Below are positions 1-6,556 of a stretch of 16,811 nucleotides of DNA, in pieces. Origin of the DNA: DATAXP01 sp036272935 (GTDB lineage Bacteria; Planctomycetota; Planctomycetia; Pirellulales; PNKZ01); the NCBI GenBank assembly GCA_036272935.1, contig DATAXP010000048.1:1-16811 (forward strand), in the 5' to 3' direction. The stretch's first letter is position 1. Each line of letters starts with the position of its first letter. The position numbers were made by a program, and so were the translations under genes. The notes under the pieces are model-generated. The model searched no databases, was not told the origin of the DNA, and saw only the letters and a list, made by a program, of their open reading frames with translations.

Positions 1-62
1 CGGCTTTTAGTTTGCGCTTTTCGGCATTTTAAAACCGATCGATTTCTGCTTCGGTGCCTGGC

Positions 63-638
63 ATGGCCGATCCACAGGTGACGCAAATCCTGGCAGAAGT
101 CGGGGGCGGCGACGTCCGTGCCTCGGAGAAGCTCCTGCCAATCGTGTACGAGGAGCTGCGGCGACTCGCACGACAAAAGATGTCGCAGGAGGCGGCGGGC
201 CACACGCTGCAACCGACGGCGCTCGTGCACGAGGCCTATCTGCGGCTGGTCGGTGACGGCGCCGGCCGCAAGTGGGACAGCCGCGGTCATTTCTATGCCG
301 CCGCGGCCGAGGCGATGCGGCGGATTCTGATCGAATCGGCCCGACGGAAGGCCGGTCTCAAGCATGGCGGCGGCCAGAGTCGAGTTCCGCTACCCGACGA
401 TTTGCCCGAGGATTCGCTCGCCCCGCCCGACTCGATTCTGACGCTAAACGAGGCGCTCGTGCGGCTCCATCGCGAAGACAACGACCTGTATCGTCTCGTC
501 ATGCTCCGCTACTTCGGCGGTCTGACGATCGAGGAAACCGCCACGGCTTTGGGGATTTCCCAGCGGACTGCCAAGCGGCACTGGAGTTTTGCCCGAGCCT
601 GGCTGAAACGTGAAATGGGGCCGGACGCGGCATCCTGA
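63..638 (+). CDS. ECF-type RNA polymerase sigma factor (TIGR02999-like)
   Basis: A 191-residue extracytoplasmic-function sigma factor that should direct RNA polymerase to a specific promoter set. Region 2 is at about residues 20-95 (LLPIVYEELRRLA, then TALVHEAYLRLV and GHFYAAAAEAMRRIL). A short variable linker follows at about 105-125. Region 4 with its helix-turn-helix is at about 140-185 (LRYFGGLTIEETATALGIS, then RTAKRHWSFARAWL). The layout and wording match the family TIGR02999, common in Planctomycetes and Acidobacteria. I chose the ATG at 63 because the family usually begins only a few residues before the VTQIL-like helix. A GTG at 54 is in frame and would add three residues; neither start has a clear Shine-Dalgarno. 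No anti-sigma gene is adjacent, and the next gene on the same strand is a Ser/Thr kinase, which may be its regulator (inference from context). Confidence 0.93.
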   Translation: MADPQVTQILAEVGGGDVRASEKLLPIVYEELRRLARQKMSQEAAGHTLQPTALVHEAYLRLVGDGAGRKWDSRGHFYAAAAEAMRRILIESARRKAGLKHGGGQSRVPLPDDLPEDSLAPPDSILTLNEALVRLHREDNDLYRLVMLRYFGGLTIEETATALGISQRTAKRHWSFARAWLKREMGPDAAS

Positions 639-676
639 GGATTTTTGGCCCCGATTCCGCGCGGTTTTCGCATATA

Positions 677-696
677 GATAAGGAGTATTCCTTATC
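677..696. repeat. Perfect 8-bp inverted repeat between sigma factor and kinase genes
   Basis: GATAAGGA at 677-684 and TCCTTATC at 689-696 are perfect inverted copies separated by GTAT. It lies in an AT-richer patch of the 98-bp gap, 40 bp upstream of the kinase GTG start. The left arm and loop contain an AAGGAG that resembles a Shine-Dalgarno but has no start codon at a suitable distance. It could be an operator for a dimeric regulator or a small RNA hairpin in the kinase leader. It has no T-tract, so a terminator is unlikely. The repeat is seen directly; its function is not known. Confidence 0.55.
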
Positions 697-736
697 GATT
701 CGTCCTCGCCCCGATGCCGGGTCAGGATCGCCCCTC

Positions 737-3136
737 GTGACCATCGCCCAAGAAAAACAGATCTTCCTCTCGGCACTCGACTACGAGTCGCAGGCCGAGC
801 GCGATGCGTATCTGGCGCAAGCCTGCGGCGATGATGCCGCATTGCGGCGAGCGATCGAAGCGCTGCTCGCGGCCCACGAGCGGGGGACGAACGTCCTCGA
901 TCATCCGCTGGAAGCGCCGGTGGAATTACGCCGCCAATTAGACGGTGCCGCCACGTTGCTCACCGGCGAGGTGGCCAGCGAGCCGGCCACCGATCGAACC
1001 GGCGAGCAAGTCGGCCGATATCGGCTGCTCGAGAAGATCGGCGAGGGGGGCTTCGGACAGGTTTATGTAGCACAGCAAGACCAGCCTGTGCGGCGCCGCG
1101 TGGCCGTCAAGGTACTGAAACGCGGCATGGACTCCAACGAAATTCTAGGGCGGTTCGAGGCCGAGCGTCAGGCGCTGGCCCTGATGGAACACCCGAACAT
1201 CGCCCGCGTGTTCGATGCTGGTTCGACGTCGTCGGGGCAACCGTTCTTCGCCATGGAGCTGGTGCGCGGCGTGCCGATCACCGAGTTCTGCGAGCAGCAG
1301 CGACTCGATGTTCGGCAGCGACTCGAGCTATTTATCGACGTCTGCCAGGCCGTGCAGCACGCCCATCAGAAGGGAGTCATTCATCGCGACCTGAAGCCGT
1401 CGAACGTGCTCGTGACGCTGCACGATGCCAAGCCGGTCGCCAAGGTCATCGACTTCGGCGTCGCCAAGGCGATTGGCGATCCGCTGACCGACAAGACGGT
1501 TTACACGCGGTTCATGCAAATGATCGGCACGCCGATGTACATGAGCCCCGAACAGGCAGAGATGAACTCGCTCGACATCGACACGCGATGCGACGTCTTC
1601 TCTCTGGGAATGTTGCTCTACGAACTGCTCACAGGCACGACGCCGTACGACGGGCAACGCCTGAACACGGTTTCGTACGACGAGCTGCGGCGCATTATCC
1701 GCGAAGAAGAGCTGCCGCGGCCCAGCTTACGCGTCAGCACGCTCGCGCAGCGGGAATCGACGGCATCCGCCGCGCGGCTGGGGAGCCCGATGCAGTTGCG
1801 GCTAGCGCTCCGCGGCGATCTCGACTGGATCGTGATGAAGGCGGTCGAGAAGGATCGCACGCGCCGTTACGATTCGGCCGGAGACCTGGCTCGCGATCTT
1901 TACCGGTATCTCGCCAACGAGCCGATCGAGGCCCGCCCGCCGTCGAACTGGTATCGTTTCAGCAAGTTCGCGCGGCGGCACCGCGGGCCGCTGGTCGCCG
2001 GCGTGCTTGTCCTGGCGGCTTTGCTGCTAGGAACGGGCGTCAGCGTCTGGCAAGCGACGCGCGCCATGGCCGAACGCGACGAAAAAGAGCTCGCCCGCGA
2101 AGACGCCGTACGCGCGCGGCGCGAGGTCGAAGAATTCGCCGACCGGCTCAAGGATGCGAACACGCTGCTGGCCAGCGGCCGGGCCCATGCGGATGCCGGG
2201 CGATGGAAGGAAGCGGCCGCCGAATTCGACCGCGCCGTGCAGTTGCAGCCGACGTACTATCATGTTTGGCTCGAGCGCGGCACATTCTACATTCGTCTCG
2301 GACTGTGGAACGAGGCCGCCGCCGACTATGCCGAAGCGCTCGAGCTCGCCGCACCCGTTTCCGGCGCCGAGTGGTGGGGCGGCCCGCAGCTCATGCTCTT
2401 CGCCGGCGACGTTGCCGGTTACCACGAGGCATGCCGGCGCATGTGGAACGAATCGGCCCAGGACCGCGAGCAGCCGTCGACCTGGGCCGTTCGCAGCTGC
2501 TTGTTCGGTTCGCAAGACTTCATTGCTCCGCAGGAAATCGCCACGATTGTCGAGCGGATGGCGCGGCGCGCCCAGCAAACGTCCAATGCAAAGTTTCCGC
2601 TCGCGGAACCTGCTCGGCCGTCCACCGCTGACGTGGCGACCGCCGCAGGTGAACCCGCTCCGGCAGGCGAGCGCAAACGGAACCGTTCGCGGAGGCCAGT
2701 GATAAATTTCTCGGGCATCGACACGCGAACGGCGCTCGCTTCGCACCCGCGAGGCGTGGCCTTCTATCTAGAGGGTTTGGCTCATTACCGGTCGGGAGAC
2801 TATGTTCGGGCTGTCGACGAGTTGCGTTCCGCGACCACCGCAGATCCCAAGTGGGCGGGCAAAGCGATCGGACACCCGGCGCTGGCTATGGCCTATTTCC
2901 GCAGCGGCCGGCCCGACGAGGCGCGCAAGTCGCTGGCGACTGCCAATCGCATCATCGAAGACTGGCAGAAGTCGATGCTCGAAGGCAGTCTCGGTTCGAC
3001 GCCCGTGCCCTGGTTCGATTTCATCGAATGCCTGCTGCTGCACCGTGAAGCCACACGGTTGATCACCGGCTCGCCACCCGCGGCCGATCCGCTGTGGACC
3101 AGGTTGGAGGACCGGGCCCGGGAAGCAATTCGTTAG
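737..3136 (+). CDS. Transmembrane serine/threonine protein kinase with TPR repeats
   Basis: A 799-residue Hanks-type kinase. A short N-terminal helical region (about 1-60, typical of planctomycete kinases) precedes the catalytic domain at about 95-395. Visible motifs are the glycine loop GEGGFG (102-107), VAVK lysine K125, HRDLKPSN (216-223) with catalytic D218, DFG (239-241) and SPE in place of APE (270-272). One hydrophobic segment at about 418-437 should cross the membrane. A coiled, charged stretch (about 443-472) follows, then TPR-like repeats at about 473-540 and 670-740, joined by an Ala/Pro/basic linker (about 620-655). The kinase domain would face the cytoplasm and the TPR part the periplasm. 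The GTG start at 737 has AGGA at 724-727, nine bases away. It follows the ECF sigma gene by 98 bp, so it may act on that factor; this is inference. All key kinase residues are present, so it should be active. Confidence 0.95.
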   Translation: MTIAQEKQIFLSALDYESQAERDAYLAQACGDDAALRRAIEALLAAHERGTNVLDHPLEAPVELRRQLDGAATLLTGEVASEPATDRTGEQVGRYRLLEKIGEGGFGQVYVAQQDQPVRRRVAVKVLKRGMDSNEILGRFEAERQALALMEHPNIARVFDAGSTSSGQPFFAMELVRGVPITEFCEQQRLDVRQRLELFIDVCQAVQHAHQKGVIHRDLKPSNVLVTLHDAKPVAKVIDFGVAKAIGDPLTDKTVYTRFMQMIGTPMYMSPEQAEMNSLDIDTRCDVFSLGMLLYELLTGTTPYDGQRLNTVSYDELRRIIREEELPRPSLRVSTLAQRESTASAARLGSPMQLRLALRGDLDWIVMKAVEKDRTRRYDSAGDLARDLYRYLANEPIEARPPSNWYRFSKFARRHRGPLVAGVLVLAALLLGTGVSVWQATRAMAERDEKELAREDAVRARREVEEFADRLKDANTLLASGRAHADAGRWKEAAAEFDRAVQLQPTYYHVWLERGTFYIRLGLWNEAAADYAEALELAAPVSGAEWWGGPQLMLFAGDVAGYHEACRRMWNESAQDREQPSTWAVRSCLFGSQDFIAPQEIATIVERMARRAQQTSNAKFPLAEPARPSTADVATAAGEPAPAGERKRNRSRRPVINFSGIDTRTALASHPRGVAFYLEGLAHYRSGDYVRAVDELRSATTADPKWAGKAIGHPALAMAYFRSGRPDEARKSLATANRIIEDWQKSMLEGSLGSTPVPWFDFIECLLLHREATRLITGSPPAADPLWTRLEDRAREAIR

Positions 3137-3226
3137 CATGCCGAAATTCCACGCAGAAAGTCTGGCACCTTTTCGGCCCATTTCTCGCATGGAAGAGTAG
3201 AGCCTTATCTTTGCGACGTCTTTTCT

Positions 3227-3239
3227 GAGGGGAATCCCC
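3227..3239 (+). promoter_or_regulatory. Ribosome binding site embedded in a GC palindrome before the dioxygenase
   Basis: GAGGGG at 3227-3232 is a good Shine-Dalgarno seven bases before the ATG at 3240 and supports that start. Its GGGG (3229-3232) is matched by CCCC at 3236-3239, directly against the ATG, with an AAT loop between. A four-pair GC hairpin could therefore mask the ribosome site. The sequence is seen directly; masking is a hypothesis. Confidence 0.6.
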
Positions 3240-3911
3240 ATGAGTTTATTTCCGAACTTGACGCGCCGGCAACTGCTCGGCGGCGGCCTGGCGCTCGGCG
3301 CCGCGTGGTTCACGACGCCCGGTGCCTTTGCCGAAGAGCTGACGCGCACCCCGACGGCGCACGAAGGCCCTTTTTATCCCACGCAGCTCCCGCTCGATAC
3401 CGATAACGACCTGCTGCGGATCAATGACGCGATCACGCCGGCCGTCGGCGAGATTACGCATCTCACGGGCCGCATTCTCGACGCCCAAGGCAACCCGTTG
3501 CGAAATGCGATGATCGAGATTTGGCAGACCGACAAAGACGGCACCTACCTGAAGCAATACATTCGCGATCACGCCGAGTTTGATAAGAATTTCCAAGGCT
3601 ATGGCCGCTTTCTCACCGCTTCGACCGGCGAATTCTATTTCCGCACGATCAAGCCGGTGCCGTATCACGGACGACCCGCGGCGCACATTCACGCTCGGGT
3701 TTGGAAAGGCAGCGACAAGCTGCTGACGACCGAATGCTTCGTCAAAGGGCACAAAGGAAACGAGGACGATCGTCAATTTCGCGAAATCCGCGATCGCGAT
3801 CCGCAAGGGCACGCCACCCTGTGCCTCAACTTCGCGCCGCTCGATCATTCGAAAATCGGTGAACTGGCCGCGAATTGGCAGATCGTTCTCGGCCGCACGC
3901 CAGATGCGTAA
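3240..3911 (+). CDS. Tat-exported intradiol ring-cleavage dioxygenase (protocatechuate 3,4-dioxygenase-like)
   Basis: A 223-residue non-heme Fe(III) dioxygenase that should cleave a catechol-type ring between its two hydroxyls. The N-terminus has a twin-arginine motif (TRRQLL, 8-13) and a hydrophobic stretch ending near GAFA (28-31), so the protein is probably folded and then exported. EGPFYP (42-47) is typical of the family. By comparison with the protocatechuate 3,4-dioxygenase beta chain, the iron ligands should be Y103 (in DGTY), Y142 (in KPVPY) and H149/H151 (in RPAAHIH), with R145 as the nearby arginine. All are present. The length is near that of a single dioxygenase subunit. No partner alpha chain or beta-ketoadipate pathway gene is nearby, so the ring substrate cannot be assigned. 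The ATG at 3240 is supported by GAGGGG seven bases upstream. Confidence 0.93.
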   Translation: MSLFPNLTRRQLLGGGLALGAAWFTTPGAFAEELTRTPTAHEGPFYPTQLPLDTDNDLLRINDAITPAVGEITHLTGRILDAQGNPLRNAMIEIWQTDKDGTYLKQYIRDHAEFDKNFQGYGRFLTASTGEFYFRTIKPVPYHGRPAAHIHARVWKGSDKLLTTECFVKGHKGNEDDRQFREIRDRDPQGHATLCLNFAPLDHSKIGELAANWQIVLGRTPDA

Positions 3912-4033
3912 CCCCGGGCGGTTTGAATCGGCTCGCCCCGCGACGGCACGCACGGCGTCTGCGCCATAAAGCGTCGGTCCGGCACGGTATATCTGTCCCA
4001 GACGCGCGCGGGCTAATGGTCCGTTTCTGCCGG

Positions 4034-4056
4034 CGCCGATGCTGTGAGCATTGGCG
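4034..4056. repeat. Strong 10-bp-stem hairpin between the dioxygenase and the Cys-rich protein gene
   Basis: CGCCGATGCT (4034-4043) pairs with AGCATTGGCG (4047-4056) around a GTG loop, with one G-U wobble in the + strand RNA. It lies 122 bp past the dioxygenase stop and 80 bp before the next ATG, in a 225-bp gap with no other gene I can support. No T-tract follows, so it is not a classic intrinsic terminator, though it could end transcription less efficiently or protect an mRNA end. It could also be a leader structure for the next gene. Confidence 0.45.
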
Positions 4057-4136
4057 GCGAGGCGCTCCAGCGCGCGGGCGCGGATGCTTCAACCGGCCAG
4101 CATGAGGATCGTGACCAGGTCGAAGGACGGCTGACC

Positions 4137-4586
4137 ATGCGCGGCTTTAGCACTTCCGGGCGCTCGATCGGTGGCATTCGGCGCTGGGGCATCGTGTGGG
4201 CTGTCGGGGCTGTTTTGGCCTGTGCCGGGGTGCGCGAGTGCCGGGCCGCTGAGCTGGCGGGATGCTGGGAAGGCCGGTGGGAAAGCTGCACGAGCGGTCA
4301 TCAAGGCCCGCTCAACGCCAAATTCTGCAAGCTGGACGACACGCATTATCGGGTCGATTTCAGCGGCCGGTTCTTCAAGATCTTTCCGTTCCATTATTCC
4401 GTGACGCTCATGGTCACCGGACAGGATGGCGACACGCTGCTACTTTCCGGCAGCTCGTACCTGGGCCGGATGTTCGGCACGTTTCACTACAGCGCCCGGG
4501 CCACCGAGTGCTCGTTCGTGGCCGATTACACTTCGTGCAAAGATCGCGGCCGGTTCATCCTGCACCGCACTTGCTGCTGCCGCTAA
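4137..4586 (+). CDS. Exported Cys-rich small protein of unknown function
   Basis: A 149-residue protein whose family I cannot name. The N-terminus has basic residues and a hydrophobic core (about 18-33), followed by CRAAE, which fits signal peptidase I cleavage near residue 38. VLAC with C29 is a weaker lipobox alternative. The mature part begins with CWEGRWESC and carries cysteines at 43, 51, 64, 125, 134 and a terminal run at 146-148, so disulfides or metal binding are possible. Alternating hydrophobic and polar stretches (about 70-130) suggest a small beta fold. The ATG at 4137 has AAGGA at 4123-4127, nine bases upstream, and leads directly into the signal peptide; this makes the earlier in-frame GTG at 4044 unlikely. 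Its stop is only five bases from the stop of the convergent beta-helix gene. Confidence 0.72.
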   Translation: MRGFSTSGRSIGGIRRWGIVWAVGAVLACAGVRECRAAELAGCWEGRWESCTSGHQGPLNAKFCKLDDTHYRVDFSGRFFKIFPFHYSVTLMVTGQDGDTLLLSGSSYLGRMFGTFHYSARATECSFVADYTSCKDRGRFILHRTCCCR

Positions 4587-4591
4587 GCATT

Positions 4592-6358
4592 TCAGGGCTG
4601 GCGGATGCCCAGCTTCGAGGCGGCGCTGCCGGCGGCGACCCGGACCGCGCCGGCTTCTCCGTCCACGCTGATGCCAAGCTCCGCGGCGCTTCCGTGCAGA
4701 ACTCCGTCGTCGGCCGTAAAGGCCCGCAATGAGGGAGCACCCTCGCCAGAGACGGCCGCGGCATGATTCCCGCCGAACTCCACGTGCTCGGGCGCCGCGC
4801 CATCTTCCGTGCCCCCCAGCGCTCGCGCCCCAACGACATTTTTATGAAACCGCACGCCACGCAGCGCGCGTGCCGCCTGATTCATGCTCAATAGCCGGCC
4901 AGTGGGAAACCACATCAGGTTTTCGCGGAAGATCAGCCCGCCCGGCACTTCGGTCAGATCGGGCGTGACATAGATTTTGCAGCAACCGGGTCGCCAACCA
5001 AGTTTGTCGCTACCCCAGAGTGCCACGCCGGCCTGGGTAAAACTCACGGTGTTGCGCTCGAACACAATGTCCGTCGGCCACGGTTCGCCGCCAAGCGGCT
5101 GATAGGAGAACGGCTCGAAACAATCGACGATGACGTTGTCGCGCACCCGCAAACGCTGGGCATGGTTCTCGGACTCGATCGCGTTGTCCACGATACGCTG
5201 AAAGCGGTTGCGGCTGACTTCGCACTCCTCGCTCCAGCTCAGGGACATGAAGCTCAGGCCGTCGAAAGTATCGTGGACGAAATTATCGCGGACCGTCCAG
5301 CGTCGACCGGCCGCGGTAATCAATCCGATCTCGGCGGAATACGCCCCGCCTTTGCGATGCCACCAGAAGAACCGCGCCAACTTTTGGCGCTCGGCGTCGG
5401 GCAGCGCGGTGGTCTCGGCGATGATCTCGGCCACGTCGGCATAGGTCGGGTGCTCGGAAAATTCGCAATGTTCGACCACCACGTCGTCGGACAGGTTGCG
5501 CGGTTTTTTCTCAGCGCGATCCCAGCCGCGCACGCCAGTACGGCAGCCGACGAATCGGCAGTTGCGCACGACCACGCCCCCCTTGCGAACCCACACACCG
5601 CAGAAGCCCGGCGATTCGCACGTGAACCCCTCGATGACGGCGTGCGTGGCTCCCGGCGTGCTCAACGAAAAGCAGGCCCGCGTGCGCGAATCAATCTCGT
5701 CTCCACGAAAGCCGGCCCCACGTGCCGGTGAAGCTTTCAGAGTGTGCGCGTTGGGGTCGGTTGAGCCGTAGTATCCCGCTGGATGCAGCCGCAGATAGAC
5801 GTGCCCGTCAGCCCAAGCCCAGCCATGTTTCGGTCCTGGGCCGGGCATCTTCTGCCCGGACACATCGTTGACGACCAAGGCTCGCAGTTCTGCCAGCGAT
5901 GGGTAGCGGTAGAGGTTCAAGTTATCGCACAGGAGCGTCGCCGGCTCGTCGGGCAGCCCGATGCGCCACAGGCCCAGCGGTTCGTCAACGCGCTGCCATT
6001 TCAGTAGACCCTCACGGAGCGGCTGATGGGCACCGGTGACAACGGTTTTCTCAGGTCCGCCTACCGCTCGAAAAGTAATCGGCGCATCGGAAGTGCCGCT
6101 GCGCTCCAACTTCACGTGCTCGAAATACACGCCCGGATGCACCAACACCAGATCGCCCGGGTTTACCAACTTCGCCGCGCGCATGATCGTTCGCAAGGGC
6201 GAGTCAGTTTCACCCGTGTTCGCATCGTCGCCCTTGGCGGCATCCACGTGCCAGGTGGCCGCGCCGGCAGTGGCGGACCACGCCAGCAGCAAGGCGGCAA
6301 TCCATGCGCCGCACAGGCAGAATGTCCGCCGCGAGAAGGTTTCGATTGCCAGGGTCAT
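4592..6358 (-). CDS. Secreted right-handed parallel beta-helix protein
   Basis: A 588-residue exported protein. The N-terminus (SRRTF at 9-13, then a hydrophobic core to about 30, ATAGAA) is a signal peptide, possibly Tat-type. Residues 35-110 (TWHVDAAKGDDANTG, SPLRTI, GDLVLVHPGVY) match the opening of pectate-lyase-like and DUF1565-type beta-helix proteins. From about 225 to 540, repeated short strands with Asn/Asp turns (VVVRNCRFVGC, VVVEHCEFSEH, WTVRDNFVHD, CEVSRNRF, LRVRDNVIVDC, IVFERNTV) give the solenoid coils. Such proteins often bind or cleave acidic polysaccharides, but I see no assignable catalytic set, so lyase activity is unproven. It is divergent from two sialidase-family genes and may share their glycan substrate. 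No clear Shine-Dalgarno precedes the ATG. Confidence 0.88.
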   Translation of the reverse strand: MTLAIETFSRRTFCLCGAWIAALLLAWSATAGAATWHVDAAKGDDANTGETDSPLRTIMRAAKLVNPGDLVLVHPGVYFEHVKLERSGTSDAPITFRAVGGPEKTVVTGAHQPLREGLLKWQRVDEPLGLWRIGLPDEPATLLCDNLNLYRYPSLAELRALVVNDVSGQKMPGPGPKHGWAWADGHVYLRLHPAGYYGSTDPNAHTLKASPARGAGFRGDEIDSRTRACFSLSTPGATHAVIEGFTCESPGFCGVWVRKGGVVVRNCRFVGCRTGVRGWDRAEKKPRNLSDDVVVEHCEFSEHPTYADVAEIIAETTALPDAERQKLARFFWWHRKGGAYSAEIGLITAAGRRWTVRDNFVHDTFDGLSFMSLSWSEECEVSRNRFQRIVDNAIESENHAQRLRVRDNVIVDCFEPFSYQPLGGEPWPTDIVFERNTVSFTQAGVALWGSDKLGWRPGCCKIYVTPDLTEVPGGLIFRENLMWFPTGRLLSMNQAARALRGVRFHKNVVGARALGGTEDGAAPEHVEFGGNHAAAVSGEGAPSLRAFTADDGVLHGSAAELGISVDGEAGAVRVAAGSAASKLGIRQP

Positions 6359-6556
6359 AGGCCGGTCGCTTTCGAGTCCGAGGCTGGAATGGCGGTGGAC
6401 GTTAGTCTAGCTTGCCCGACTTTCCGATCACACTGCCGCGGCAATGCGGGAGGTTGCTTGGCGCGTTTGGCTGCGCTACGATATGTCTCGGCCTGGGCTA
6501 AAGCGCCCAGGCCGTTTCAGTGTCATGCCTTCAATCGCCCGCCGAGAGACCAACTG
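6359..6556. promoter_or_regulatory. Divergent intergenic region between beta-helix and sialidase genes
   Basis: These 198 bp separate the start of the minus-strand beta-helix gene from the start of the plus-strand sialidase gene, so promoters for both directions are expected here. I could not identify convincing -35/-10 pairs. The main visible structure is the hairpin at 6489-6514. The open plus-strand reading frame that runs through this gap has no protein-like features. Confidence 0.45.
6489..6514. repeat. Perfect 10-bp-stem hairpin upstream of the sialidase gene
   Basis: CGGCCTGGGC (6489-6498) and GCCCAGGCCG (6505-6514) are perfect inverted copies around the loop TAAAGC, followed by only three Ts. 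It sits 42 bp before the sialidase ATG, so it is probably in that gene's leader if transcription starts upstream of it. The core GGGCTAAAGC resembles intergenic hairpins I recall from planctomycete genomes; this is memory, not a search. It may be an RNA leader structure, a weak terminator or one copy of a dispersed palindromic element. Confidence 0.6.

Noticed and set aside
1588..2746. Open frames at 1588-2631 (+) and 2027-2746 (-)
   Set aside because: They lie within the kinase gene and lack domain features; the kinase frame has every expected motif.
4044..4136. GTG start at 4044 for the Cys-rich protein
   Set aside because: It would put 31 polar residues before the signal peptide and lies inside a hairpin. 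The ATG at 4137 has a good ribosome site.
6026..6556. Upstream extension of the sialidase reading frame
   Set aside because: The extra 177 residues would be antisense to the beta-helix gene and have no domain. The signal peptide begins at 6557.
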